From NCBI GenBank assembly GCA_032718475.1, contig JAUCBJ010006456.1, forward strand, positions 1-64,000: DNA of 64,000 nt, read 5' to 3'. Shown piece after piece: positions 43,928 to 56,066 of the stretch. The notes below the pieces were generated by a model. That model saw only the letters and a program-made list of their open reading frames with translations, ran no database searches and had not been told where the DNA came from. The translations under genes were made by a program, and so were the position numbers. Position 1 is the first letter of the stretch; the number at the start of each line of letters is the position of its first letter. Origin of the DNA: Nemertoderma westbladi (lineage: Eukaryota; Xenacoelomorpha; Nemertodermatida; Nemertodermatidae).

Positions 43928-44328
43928 ATATACGGGTTTATGAGGGAACTGAATTTGATGGAAATAATAAAATCAGCACTGGACATCTCAAACTTCTATT
44001 TTTTTGTGAGGGGTACGAAATTTGGCGGTAGGATCAAGGTTTGATTTGATGATTTGATCAAAATCATAGTAACTATCATCGTAAAAATCATAGTATTTTT
44101 TTAAATAATTTTTTTACTAATTTAATTTTGGTGCTGCAAAAAACCACACCAGTAAATTTTTGGAAATTTTTTCGTTATGATTCATAATAGTTAAACAGAC
44201 AAAAAATCTAATGTTTTCTTTAAAATTTGTAGATTTTAGGAAGGGGGGGGGGAGGGGTGTGGGGTGGGGGGTTGATATGACCCCTCCGATTATTTGTACA
44301 TTTTATAGCCCAATATTAATAGGGTTAA
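43928..44328. mobile_element. Partial TTAA-type repeat P3 (right end only)
   Basis: From ATACGGGTTTATGAGGG at about 43928 to TAATAGGG-TTAA at 44317-44328 it follows the right third of P1/P2, including one GGTACGAAATTTGG unit, the G-rich run and TTGATATGACCC. The left part is missing. Confidence 0.75.
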
Positions 44329-45844
44329 GGCCAAAGCTAAGTTTAGGATTTATTCTCTAAGAAATTATAATAATATAATATAAAATGTAATTAATAAAAA
44401 ATTATTAAAAATACAATTTTTTTGTTAATAAAATATTTATCCACAAGAAACATCGTCGAATGAACCTAATGAACATTTCGTTTAACAAATATGAGAGAAT
44501 GGGAGAACGCTGGAATTTGCCTCTTTCAAAAGCTAGAGTGAACTCATATTGACGGTAACATAGTTATGCATATGTGGCATTATTCCAAGAAACTCCATGT
44601 TTTGTCATGTTTTGCATTGGGTCATGGTCACTTATGTACAGAGATGGAGCAGCTACATGTCAGTTGGCGAAGGAATACCTGGTGAAATTTACCAAGTGCC
44701 AACTTCCACAATCACCAAACCTTTTTACCAGCATAGAGTTACAAAGTGGTCACCAACAGATTCACCTTTGCACAAATCACACTTCGAAAAATCGAAGCTC
44801 ATCATATCCATCCGTCCTAATATATCTCTGTAGCATAGCTACTAAAGACTGTTCTTTTTGTTAAACTGGAGCCTCTAAAGACATTAAGTTGGAAAAATTT
44901 AAAATTTGTGATAGCATGTGGCACATTTTGAGTAATGAATTGAAGGTCTATGATGAAGCGTTGCCAAAGGAGTATCCCGAAATGAAAATTTGGCCACAGA
45001 ATGCTCTTTTAGAATCAGTTATCAGTTATATGTAAATTCAGAGCTGCCCCTGCTTCATTGTGAGGCGCAGCCTGTAGGAATTAATCTGAGTATCTGTCAT
45101 TAAACTCGAGGCTGTAGCCTACAACACTACAAATATATGGTGTTGTAGTATTCTGTTTTGTTGGTCAATCTTCTCTCTCTGTATACAATGGTCATTCCCA
45201 TCTCCTACAAATCTATCTAATTGAATTATTGATATGTATATTGAAGCCAATAAGATAAGGTGATCCTCTTTATTGGAGGGGTCGTAGACATTTCTGCATA
45301 AAGATCATTCAGTTGCACTTTTAATACCGGCTCCAATTGTTCCATTCACTCCACCATCTTTCAATTACTCTAGAGAACCAGCAAGCTGGCTATTAGAAGA
45401 CCGTTAGCCCCTAAAAGGAAAGTTTGACAGTGAAAGCCCTAATGGTCTATTTAAAATGTAATTTTCTGATATCTCGAGAATATATCATTTTTTTAATGTG
45501 ATTGTACAATTTGGAGAATAGCATGTGCACATAAAGACAGACAAACAAACATACGTTTTTTGACAGCAATAAGCTCGCTCTAACGGTCTTTTAATTATTT
45601 GTGGATGGGTCAATTTATTGAATCATCAAAAATAATTTGATGCCTACGATGATAAAGCAGTATGTAATGTGGCACCATTTCCAACTACAACTACAAGACA
45701 AAGATAACTAACTACAAACCATTGACTGCCATCGACAGACATTTTACCTACTCGGGTCATTCTTACAATGCACACTTCAGAATTACACCATTTGATTGTC
45801 TACCAATCGCATCGAACAAAAAACTGAACAGACAAATACTCAGA
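44329..45844. other. Unrecognised stretch with broken open frames
   Basis: Two frames at 44574-44864 and a piece at 44870-45035 (IKLEKFKICDSMWHILSNEL, KEYPEMKIWPQNALLES) look like remains of protein-coding sequence with shifts, but I do not recognise them. The rest is AT-rich. It is probably within an intron of the gene on the minus strand. Confidence 0.3.
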
Positions 45845-45856
45845 ATTAAAGGGGTA

Positions 45857-47907
45857 TAGGCTGCAGGGGTATATGGCCTGACCAGGCAAATGGTGATCTA
45901 CCAATGGCTGGTCAGGAGTAGAGTGTTCTCATGTCCACTCTGAGAGCACTTCACTGCGACCTGCACCTGGCAGCAAGGGTACAGGGCATGACCCAGCAGA
46001 TGAGCTGCAACAGCCAATGGTGGGTAATGTGCGCCAGTGTAGATATGGGTGATGGGCCTCATATCTGACTCCATTGAGACACCCACCCTGTGGAATGGCA
46101 AACCAGGGTGTGGTATTTGCCCCGAGAGCTGACGCGGCAAAAAAGCACCCCCCAACCCCCACTATGGATTACATTAGCAATGCGTCAGCAGATGATAGTG
46201 GCAATGGTGGAATTGGTCTATTGATGAATCCAACTGCACATGCAGCATTGGACAAAATAGACCAAATCTCTAACCGCATCATCCGTTGCCACTTCTCATG
46301 TTCTGGAAGACTGGCTAAGAAGTTTCCTAAGGTGGTTCTGATTGTGTGCTACTCTCCAACTAGTGTTGCCCCTGTAGAGGAGGTGGAAAATTTCTACCAC
46401 AAGCTACAAGCAATCTACAAGAAGGAGTGGATCAGCATGCATTCTTAACATTCCTGGGAGACTTTAATGCAAGTCTGCATCAATCACCTACATCGCCCTG
46501 GGTCTATAGCAATAGTGTTAACCGAAATTCTGTCCATCTTCAGGATTTTATCTCTGGAAATGGATTGTTTTCGGCTGGAACCCAGTTCAAGAAGCGAACT
46601 GGAAAGCTATGGACTCATAGTGGACCCAGTGGTCACAAGTCCCAGATAGACCATATTCTGTTTCGTAGGAAATACAGGAGCTCTATACAAGACTGTAATG
46701 CATTTACACTTCGACGCTTCTCCAGTAATCACCACCTTATTGTGGCCACGGTAAGACTTAGTCTGCGTGCTAGCAGAACAACGAAATCTGACTTGCCGCG
46801 GCATGACTGGTCCTCTCTGTTGCAACAGCCAAGTGTGAGATCCAGCTTCACACTACAGCTGAGCAACAGGTATGAGGCTCTTGCCTCTGAGGCGGTGATC
46901 ACTGTGAGGGCTATACTGCCTTTACAGAAGCAGTTAAGTTAGCAGCTGCAGAAACAGTTCCTGTATACCCTCGAAACAGGAAAAGGGCCCCCTGGACTGC
47001 CAACAAAATTCAGAAGTGCCGAAATGACCTTCATAAGGCGCAGAAAGATTCCCGGCTCAAACAGACTACAGCAGCCAAGAATGCAGTTAAGGCTGCATCT
47101 AGGTCCCTGAACAGGCAGTACTCTGCTAATCTACAGGAGCTAATAAACCAACAGGTTGATGCCATCAATGATGCTGACGACAGCAGGCAATCATCCCAGG
47201 CATGGAAATCGATCAATCTGCTTACTGGGCGGAAAAGCCAACCAACCACCAAGGTTAAGGCTGAATCACCAGCCGATCGCCTCAATGGTTGGAAAGCCCA
47301 CTTTGAAAAGCTCCTCAATAATGACAGGGTATTGCCTGATAACTTTATAGAAGTAAAAGTGTCTGAGTCTGTACTCCCAGATATTCCCATTGGCGATATC
47401 TTCTTTGCAGAAGTGAAGGCTGCTGCAAAGAGCATTAAGACCAATCATGCCAGTGGAGTAGATGGTGTTCCCCCTGAGGTCTTTAAAATACCTGAGTGTT
47501 TAAAGCTCATCTATCCCATCATAGTAGACATGTACCGAACAACAAGAGTCCCACAAGAAATGAAAACAAATAAGTTGGTGCCAGTTCCCAAGAAGGGCAA
47601 CCTAACACTCTATGGTTCTTTTCGGGGAATCTCATTGATCTCGATTGCTGCAAAGCTATACAATAGGATTCTATTAAATCGCATCAGTGATCCCATTGAG
47701 AGACTGCTCCGTGGAAATCAGAATGGGTTCCGTAAAGGTCGTGGGACCATGGAGCCCATTTTGGCACTTAGAAGGATAATTGAAGAGTTATCAAAAAAGA
47801 AAGACAGGCATCTGGCTGTTATCTTTGTTGACTTCTTCAAGGCCTTTGATTCAGTCTCTCGCTCACGTATGTTCAGCATACTTTCATTATATGGGATTAT
47901 ATGGTGA
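45857..47907 (+). mobile_element. LINE family A, copy 2 (endonuclease and partial RT)
   Basis: Endonuclease frame 46074-46448 (DKIDQISNRIIRCHFSCSG, VVLIVCYSPTS) continues after a frameshift near 46440 as FLGDFNASLH and IDHILFRRKYRSS to SSNHHLIVATVRLSLRAS, where the usual SDHR/L motif has become SNHH. After an untranslatable stretch the reverse transcriptase follows at about 47270-47907 (KTNHASGVDGVPPEVFK, LVPVPKKGNLTLYGSFRGISLISIAAKLYNRILLNR, GNQNGFRKGRGTMEPI, AVIFVDFFKAFDSVSR). It ends abruptly before the YADD block. Truncated at both the RT C-terminus and 3' tail, dead. Confidence 0.85.
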
Positions 47908-48439
47908 TATGTCTATTCTTGGTTCCTTGAGATAATTCATAAATTTTTTTTTGAGGATTTGTCCATATCGCATCAAGGTGGTACTGAAGACTTGTGCCGG
48001 ACTTCACATTTTCTGCGATATCTCAAGAACTATTCGCTCTACGTCTGTTTTGAAGTTGTCTACCCCCACTAAATCGGACATTGCGGTTCTAATGAGCATA
48101 GTATTAATGCAGTATGATAATTCAAAGTTGGCCATCGCGAAAATTCAGAATTATCATCACTTGCGCCAAATGGTAGGTTCTGTCCGTGCCTGTGGCACTA
48201 GTTCCCTTGATCAAAAAATTAAAATTTTGGTATCTAACTAAGTTTGGACCCTTTTGATGACATTTGATGCATGCAGGAAGTTATTTCTTGAGTCATTGAT
48301 CTTTCATTAATGTCTAATATTGCTATAAATTTCATTATGGTGCATCGCGAAGGCTCAAAATTTCAACCCTCTTATCTTGGGATCCGTGAAGATGTAGACG
48401 TTTTTTTTCCTTATTTTTTTACCATTTGGCATCTTTTGT
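47908..48439. other. Non-coding between two LINE copies
   Basis: No recognised element. TTCATTAATGTCTAATATTGC and nearby AT-rich words only. Confidence 0.3.
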
Positions 48440-48917
48440 GCACCGGTAGAACAATGAAATCGAAAAAAAGTAAAAAACGCACCGCCCTAATGATCAACTG
48501 CGAGGCATACAGCTTGTTCAACCTAATTGGTTCGGACCACAGAATTGTGACTGCAGAGATCAGACTCAGTTTGAGAGCCAGCAAACCCAGCACAAGCAAG
48601 CATATCAAATATGACAGGGAAAAACTCGAACTGACAATGCTGTAAAGGAGGCTTATACAGTAGAAGTTCAAAACCGCTTTGAAGCACTTCAGTCAATGGA
48701 TGAAGACCAATCCACCAATTCAATATACCAGAATATAATAACAGCCCACAAGGAATCAGCTAAGAGGCATATCCCCCAGAAACCCAAACGAAAACAATAT
48801 GTGCCATGGCAAAATTCTGAGGTTACTTGTAAGAGAGAAGATCTTAAGATAGCCTACAAAGTTAAAACCGAACAACAAACAACCGAAAACATTAACAAGG
48901 TTGAGAAACAAGGTTAA
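48440..48917 (+). mobile_element. LINE family B, copy 1, left part
   Basis: Endonuclease C-terminus (INCEAYSLFNLIGSDHRIVTA, SLRASKPSTSKH) with an intact SDHR motif, then the basic linker region (HIPQKPKRKQYVPW, LKIAYKVKTEQQTTENINK) after a frameshift near 48645. It is cut at about 48917 by LTR fragment E4 and resumes after 49835. Confidence 0.8.
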
Positions 48918-49835
48918 CGAGGTTGGTTTACTAGCATGGTGTACACATGCGTAGGACCCGATGAGAGAAAGGAGAGTAGGAATAGAGAAGGGTTGAGTAC
49001 GGGAGAAGTGTGGAGAGGAGGTGTTGACATGTGAGGAGGTGAGAAGAGTGCAATTCAAGTGTGGGGAGCGAGCAGTAAGTGAGAGAGTAAGGGACAATAG
49101 GGTCCGTAAGAGGAAGAGTAGAGTGAGGTTAGAGTGAATTCAGAGCCAAGCAATATAAAATTGTGTGGAAAGAGAGTCCACAATTGTCTCGAACAGAGAC
49201 GTCAGATATCTTGGTGCAACATAGCTCGCGATTGCACCAATGAGGGGTAGTAATATCATACCCAGGGGGGGCGGCCTGGAAAGCCAACCCCGAGAAAATA
49301 ACTCCACCCCACACCCGATAGTAGATCGGGTTACAGCAGAATTGAAGCGCACATAAGGTTGATGCTATCTTCTCACCGGGAAGATAGCATGGGGGGGAGT
49401 GTAAGCGGATTCAATTCCATTTCATTACCCACCAGAAAATGGGACTAGTGGCATTTTAGCAATATGTTGGGGATACGAGATTACCAATATTAATCTCGTA
49501 TCATAACCAACATTGGGGGGGGGGGGGGGGGGGGCGACACAAGCCCCAAAGCCACAGAGAGAGGTGAGAGGTCAAACCACCTCGAAGGGAATTCAGCTAG
49601 TAGAGGCTAGCAGCGGAGGGGGAACACTCCCAGGGAGTGCCAAGGTGACAAGTAGTATATTAGCCAATAGTGGGGAGGGAAGCACGTGATAGGGAACAGG
49701 AAAGCATCCATTGGGTAGAGGGCTAAAGTAGAGTAAGAGGTGAACCAATATTCAATGTATTAATCATATATTATCTCACATTACTGGTTTACCGGTCAGT
49801 TGTGTTATTCAGTTTAGCCAGGACGATCTAAGGAC
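48918..49835 (+). mobile_element. LTR fragment E4 inserted in LINE B
   Basis: Plus-strand orientation, opposite to E1-E3. A purine-rich internal 3' region is homologous to 23409-23590 inverted (GGTTACAGCAGAATTGAAGCGC). The hairpin ATGCTATCTTC/GAAGATAGCAT follows at 49362-49390, then GGGGGGGAG and the LTR beginning at 49400 (TGTAAGCGGATTC). The LTR has a G tract at 49516-49534 and is lost at about 49835, before the expected end. It is most like the E2 LTR. No coding sequence. Confidence 0.75.
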
Positions 49836-51420
49836 GATCTTAAATTGGCCTACAACATCAGCCAGGAAAAGTACATACAGGGTAAAACTGAAGCAATTAC
49901 AACTGCTCACATACAGCAACAATCAAGACTTACCCTGCAAACTGTAAATGAGGTATCTGGTCGGAAAAGTTGTGCAAAGGGGTGCCTCAAAGCCGATAGT
50001 CCTGAAGAACGTGTTGGGAAGTGGAAAAATCACTTCAGCAACTTGCTTGGTCAGCCACCAAACATCGAGGTCAGCCCTACAAGGAAAATATATGACAAGA
50101 CACTAGCTATAGAAACAGGGGACTTCACACCTGCCGAACTTCAAAGAAGCATTAAAAGCATGTCCAGTCCAATAATAAAGCGAGTGGATTAGATGAAATC
50201 CCAGCGGAGTATGGAAAACCGGAGTGCTAAACAGACCATTATTGAATGTTTGCAACCGGATGTTAAAATGGGAAAAGCCACCACCAATTTGGTCTAAAGG
50301 TCAACTAAAGCCTCTCCCCAAGAAAGGATACCTCGGCATACCAACAAACTATCGCTCTTGACTTTTGTGGACTTCAAGAAGGCATTCGACTCCATCCATA
50401 GAGGTAAAATGCTTGAAATCGTAAGAGCTTATGGAATACCAGAAGTAATTGTTGCTGGCATTGGATTGTTATATTGTGACACAGAAGCGCAGGTACTCTC
50501 ACCAGATGGTGAAACTGAGTTGTTCTCAATCCTGGCTGGCGTACTGCAAGGTGACACATTAGCACCATTACTATTTGTAATTGTGCAGGAATACGCAATG
50601 AGGATGGCCACAAAGGGTGACGATCTGGGATTCACACTTCAAGAACGCAGAAGTAGTAGATATCCGGCAACTTCAGTCACAGACACAGTCTTTGCGGATG
50701 ACATCGCCCTGCTCTCTAATGCACAGCCTTCTACTAAATAAAGTGGAGAGGGCTGCTAAGGAGGTTGGATTGCATATAAATGCTACAAAGACCGAATTAA
50801 TGACCTTTAATGTTGATGGAAACTTGACAACCATTGATAATAATCAACTAAGGAAGGTCGATGACTTCCAGTACCTTGGATCATGGATAGAGAGTAGCAA
50901 AAAGGACATACAAGTTAGGAAAGCAAAGGCTTGGGTAGCTCTATCAAAAATGGATACCATCTGGAAATCAGATCTCTCCTGGCAACTGAACACTAAGTTC
51001 TTTCGAGCCACAGTGGAAAGTGTATTTTTATACGGGGGTGAGACCTGGACACTGACTGAATCACTTGAACAACGAATTGATGGTTGCTTCACAAGACTAC
51101 TAAGGGCAGCCTTAAACATCAGCTTGAGACAACACATGACAAACGCCGAGCTTTATGGTACAATACCACCTGTATCAACCACCCTCCGTGAACGCAGATT
51201 AAGATTCAGTAGGCACTGCTGGCGAAGTAAAGACAATGTCATACCAGATCTACTTATGGAAAGCGTAGTCGTGAACGACCGGCCATAACATATATAGATC
51301 AACTTGAAAGGGATACTGAACTTGGGAGAAACGAAATTGCGACAACTATGGAGAATGGGGAAGCCTGGAAGGAACTCATTTCCACTATCCCAGTTCGCTC
51401 GACCTAGTAGTAGTAGTATA
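49836..51420 (+). mobile_element. LINE family B, copy 1, right part
   Basis: Continues the RT: NISQEKYIQGKTEAITTAH, ERVGKWKNHFSNLLG, then TFVDFKKAFDSIHRGKML, GVLQGDTLAPLLF, TVFADDIALLSN with FADD catalytic residues, KEVGLHINATKTELMTFN, LRKVDDFQYLGSWI, ATVESVFLYGGETWTLT, and the C-terminal RERRLRFSRHCWRSKDNV. At least three frameshifts or stops (about 50193, 50345, 50741). It ends at CGACCTAGTAGTAGTAGTA (51386-51420), a TAG-repeat tail. The tail lies only 25 bp outside the splice donor of the host EGF exon, on the opposite strand. Confidence 0.85.
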
Positions 51421-51445
51421 CAATATGATCTATATATTTTATTAC

Positions 51446-51574
51446 TTTGGCAATTGTTGCTGTCAAACCGAATGTATCCTGTCTTGCAGTCGCAAATGTA
51501 TCCACCGGCTGTATTGCGACAATCAGTGCTGGTGGTGTTGCAATCATGTGTGTTTTCAGAGCATTCATCAATAT
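51446..51574 (-). CDS. Calcium-binding EGF exon of the mucin-like gene
   Basis: 129 bp (43 codons), phase 1 at both ends, between a TTTGCAG acceptor and an AAA|GTAATA donor. It encodes IDECSENTHDCNTTSTDC, YICDCKTGYI and SNNCQ, six Cys in EGF order. The G left by the previous exon makes the first residue Asp, giving DIDEC, the canonical calcium-binding EGF start. The junction to the last exon is also in phase. EGF modules mediate extracellular protein contacts. Confidence 0.9.
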
Positions 51575-52107
51575 CTGCAAACAGTAAAAGATAAAATAAT
51601 ACGAATATCATTATCATCATCATCATAATCAATGGGTGTAAATAATAATAAAAGGAATTTTTTACTTAAGATGGCATTTCCACATCCACCACTACCATAG
51701 GGACATGCCTAAGATAGACAAAATACATAACAACATGGGTAGAATTGATATAGGTGACTATTTCCTGACTACTTCCTTCCTTATGCCGTTAAAACATCCA
51801 ATAAGATTTAGACAAGTATACCAATTCGATGATTAATTTATACTGTATTATCTAATAATTATTAGTTGTGCTTACAGATATTAGTTGTGCAATTATTATT
51901 AGTTGTGATTACCAAGAGTGAGGGAGTGTAATGTGTATATTATTTTTATTTTTGTTTGGCTATTAATGGGTAGGGTAGGGTACTCTTACTTATCCTGGAC
52001 TTCAGATTTTATTATATTTGATAATGTTAATATTGTGATTATTTTATATTTTTTCACATTAGTAATAATCCTTTAAAATCAACCTATTTTAGATTTATAC
52101 TACTGAC

Positions 52108-52245
52108 CTTCACATGTAGTTTCATCATGTTCTTTGTTTCCTGGAAGACATATGCATGAAAATGAGCCAGGATTGTTATTGTCCAGACTGCAGGTAGTAG
52201 TGGAAGCATCGCAATTATTTTGAGTGGTATCACAAATACTCACAA
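52108..52245 (-). CDS. EGF-like exon of the mucin-like gene
   Basis: 138 bp (46 codons), acceptor TTATTTCAG, donor GAAG|GTCAGT, phase 1 in and out. It encodes SICDTTQNNCDASTTTC, GSFSCICLPGNKEHDE and TTCE, six Cys with EGF spacing, no calcium motif. It lies between the Thr-rich exons upstream (56.0 kb) and the calcium-binding EGF exon downstream; all junctions keep frame. Confidence 0.85.
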
Positions 52246-52499
52246 CTGAAATAAAAATTATTCATGGTCAGCTGATCACGTAATCATGGACTTATGCAAT
52301 AGCAATAAACCAAGATGCCAGGATTATTTATAGCATCCCTTATTGACAGTAAGCAAATTAACCCATATGTTCAAGCCAAATAGTAGAAATGCTGAATACT
52401 CTAAATATTGCTAGAGAGAGCTTCATTAGAGAAGAAAGTTCTGAAAAGAGCTCTCATATGAAAAACTAGATCATAGCAATTATAAATATAGCAATGGTG

Positions 52500-53480
52500 T
52501 TCAATTTTACTACAAGAGATCACAATGTAATAATTGGAAAGGACCGGCAACAGTACTTGGATGTGATGCTCAGATGGTGTTAGTTAAACATGGTGGCCAA
52601 TATCTACGAGTACACCCTTGTCATCTTATGCCTGGATCAATAGGAGACAACAGTATAATGTGGCTTAACACTTTTGGAAAACTTCATATTTGGCAAAATG
52701 TTAAATTGTCAAAAGGTGTCATACTTGCAACAAGATGTCAAAAGATGTCAAGCCACACAATTATTATGTGGATTAAATCTTTTTTGCAATATTATTTTTG
52801 GTTTAACACTCTTTGACTAATCGCAAATCCGAACTGTAGCTTAACTTTCTTCTATTTTTAAGGCATTTCCTCGTATTATTGGGAAATAGGATCTCATAAT
52901 TAGGTAGATTACACTTTCCCCTATCGAATGATAACAAAAACTCGATTTCGACAAAAAGTGGGATAACACCCTTTTGCATAACACTGTCCAAATTAGGCTT
53001 AAGATGCTCTCGGTTTGACCCAGCAGTAATTTTCTACCATCTAGAAAGAAAGAAATCTCATTGGAATAATAACCTGCCATGTTGGTGATTTCTTATGTGG
53101 GGTACTGCATTTTAGAAACACATAATAGATACGATACAAATAATTTTTTTTATCATTGGAAGTGAACAAACAGTTGAATTTAAATACCTCGGACTCGACT
53201 ATATAACAAAGAGTCTAACTAAATATATTCACAATATCAACAATGATTACCCTATTGAGAGGAAAACATTAGATGACAAAACTACTTTATTGAACAACGA
53301 ATCAATTTACATATTATAAAGGTTTGTTGGGTCAAATAAATTGGTCAGCAACACAAGCAAGACCAGATATTGCATTCGAATCATGCCAATTAGCATGTAT
53401 GAACAAATTGGATATAACAATTGCAAATTTATCTTATTCGCGAAGAGAACAGTGCGGTATGACCAAGAAAACGTATAATT
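52500..53480 (+). pseudogene. Copia-type retrotransposon fragments
   Basis: At 52509-52690, WKGPATVLGCDAQMVLVKHGG and YLRVHPCHLMP match the region after the integrase core in GalEa-like copia elements. At 53170-53400, EFKYLGLDYITK and GQINWSATQARPDIAFESCQL match the RT/RNase H boundary (Q-x-W-x-x-QTRPDI-F). The order fits one plus-strand element with the RT core deleted. Family assignment is from memory of these motifs. Confidence 0.6.
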
Positions 53481-53491
53481 AATGGGTTGAT

Positions 53492-53929
53492 TCAATCTTT
53501 GTTAGTTGAGCTGACACCGTTTTTGCTGCTGGTGGATCTAGTGGCTGGACCGAGGCGGTGAATTATGTTGATAAAGTTGCGAGGTACGCCGTGAGAGACG
53601 ATAAGATTCACGTCCTCGATTTTATCATCATGGGGATCCGAACGTTCTTTGAGACTGTGGATAAGTATATTGTACTTCCGTAAATACTGGGCAAGTTCGT
53701 CATTTTCAGATTTAAGAGCAACGTTTTCAACTTTTAGTTTATCAACTTCATCCTTCGATGAGCCATTGTTGAATAGGAGTTCTTTAGTGAGCTCAGGGAT
53801 ATTTGCTTGTGGAACAAGCTGAGTTTTAATGTCTATTATTTTTGTCTGAATATTTCCGACTAATTCATTTAAAGTAACGAGAATGTAAGCGAGTCTATCG
53901 TGTTTGTCAGCAGAGCATTGTTTTACCAA
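53492..53929 (-). pseudogene. LINE ORF1-like coiled-coil protein fragment
   Basis: 145 residues. A coiled coil (DEVDKLKVENVALKSENDEL) leads into QYLRKYNILIHSLKE, then DVNLIVSHGVPRNFINIIHRLG. This is the pattern 'R-x-x-N-IIHGLPE ... HRLG' of the RNA-binding ORF1 protein of several LINE clades. No matching ORF2 stands beside it. Confidence 0.55.
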
Positions 53930-54049
53930 CTAATCGGTAATTTTTCCCTGATGCCCCTAATTGCTGTATTGTGAGTCTCATAGTCCAGTGTAAGCTCCTT
54001 GTCAGTACAGCAGTAGTCAGACAAGAATAAGGCTACCTATGGTACATAA

Positions 54050-54350
54050 AATCTGTATTGGTGGTACTGTACAGTAGGGCCAGACTCCAACCTACCAAGC
54101 CTTTGGTGAACCTGAGGCAAGTCACTGGACTAGCCACAGTTATTACCCTATCACTCAGGTCCCCAATGCAACAAGGCGAGCAGACTGCCTTGGCAGATAA
54201 GCTTTGCCTTACCACAAGAACACTGAATGCACCAATGCGGACTGGAAAGACATATGAGGTTCTGATTAAGGACATGGGGGGATGTTGTCGACTTGCCCTC
54301 GAATAAGCAGATGATAATGGTAGAGGTGGAATTAGTCCATTGATTTCATT
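54050..54350 (+). mobile_element. LINE family A, 5' fragment (copy 3)
   Basis: Matches 1770-2030 (GTGAATCTGAGGCAAGTCAC-like opening, then CAGACTGCCTTGGCAGATAAGC). It encodes LADKLCLTTRTLNAPMRTG and LIKDMGG before a stop. A third copy of the same 5' segment in the window. Confidence 0.7.
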
Positions 54351-56021
54351 TAATGGACTTTTCATAAATTCACATCCAACTTCCAAAAATACTTAAATTG
54401 CTCAGATTTTTAACGAAATCTGGTACAGAGGTTCCCAAATGAATTCTAAGAAATTAATTTGAATGATTGATGGAAAAATGCACTTTTAGACGAAATATGG
54501 GATTTTTAATGCAAACTTTTTGTCTAAATTTACAGATATTACAGATTTCATAAGTTAGGACGTTATTTACTACAAGAAGCAAAATACTTTTGTATTAACA
54601 TTTAAGGGACAAAATGTAGACCTGTACCCTGGCCCTGAGTTACGATTAAAGTAACAAATGATACAATTTTGGAGAAAAATACTATAAAAGTTTATTATAT
54701 CAACTTTCCAAATTACCATTTTTCGGCCCTAATTTCTGGCCCTTAATATTAAAGCAATGCCCAATATCACTAACAGTAACGGAACTCCACCTCATCATGT
54801 CTACAAAACGAAATGGAAAGGTATCTATCTAATTAACAGAAACGAAGTTACAATTATATTTAAAAACTGTCAAAAATTTGGCCCAAAATTGCCAAAAGTT
54901 GAATTGTTGGCAGACTGTTCAATATTTTTACCCAATGCACAACTGTAATGGATATGTAGTCGATGCACAACTGTAATGTACTCCGAATGAGTTTCAATTC
55001 TACTACTTTGCAAAACTACTTTGGAGATAGCGACAAAACAACACAAAAACTTCACCATTGTGGTAATGTTTTGGTAAAATTAATGTGGCCAAAATGGCAA
55101 AATTTGGCCAAACGAAATTATTAATGAAATTTGCAAATTTTCCACGCACAAAGTCCCAAGAGAACATTTGAAGATTTCATTCGCCTTCACTCTGGATATA
55201 GGGCCTTATCTGTCCGAATTGTTATTGTTATTGTTAATTGTCATAATGTGACCCTGTTAAGCTTAATTTAATATACAGTCCTACTGCTAGAGAAAAAAAC
55301 TCAGAATTTGATATTTTAGTGATATTTTATGTTGCCAAATTTGGACGAAAACCAACATTTGGTCACCAAGTTGGGAAGGTTGAGCAACAAAATAGAAAAA
55401 AACTAAATCAAGCAAGATTCTTAGAATAACACCAAAAACTACCAAAAACTACCAACAGAGAATATAATAAAAATATAATAGAAGAATATAATTCCTAGGA
55501 AGTTTTAAAATTCACAGAGTATGCTCTACTTTATATACTAATGTTTTTAAAAAATTTATGGGCGTTTTAGTATGTTCGGACTATTTTTCAGGCATCATTT
55601 GAGGTAGACTTAAAGAGAAGCATAATGGATCATAAAACATCCAAATGGACATGTTTTACAAAACCAATACTCACGATTGTAGCCCTGTAGATGTTGAACA
55701 TTTTGGAACATGCTTGATAAAAATTGAGTGAAAAATAAAATGTACTGGGGAATATAGTGATGAAAAATGTCAAAATCGACAAACTGAGAAAAAGGTTGTT
55801 TTATACATAGAGTCATGAATATAAGCAATAAATTATGTTGTTGTAAAGTTCTGTTTTATGGTGAAAAAAATGTTTCAATGGTAAAAACCGATGTCACCAC
55901 ATGAAAGCCCTTCTATCAAACCACAAAAGTAGGATAAAAAAAATTCCGAAAATTTAAAATTTTGCAGTCGCTGGGGGTGATACTCCCCTTAAAATTGATT
56001 TTTTTTTCACAAGTTACTCAC
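54351..56021. other. Intron sequence, nothing recognised
   Basis: AT-rich with many TTTGGCC/GGCCAAA words around 54880-55140; no coding signal. The frame at 54757-54948 looks accidental. Confidence 0.3.
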
Positions 56022-56066
56022 TTGTAGTAGTAACATCATCAGTTGTTGTTGTAGCAGCTTCTGTAC
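56022..56066 (-). CDS. Thr-rich exon, single copy
   Basis: 45 bp, phase 1, donor ACAA|GTGAGT, acceptor GTTTTAG. It encodes STEAATTTTDDVTTT, a diverged relative of the array exons. Splicing onto the EGF exon at 52245 keeps frame (A + TT gives Ile). Confidence 0.75.

Noticed and set aside
54757-54948. Small open frame in intron
   Set aside because: No motif, composition like its AT-rich surroundings.
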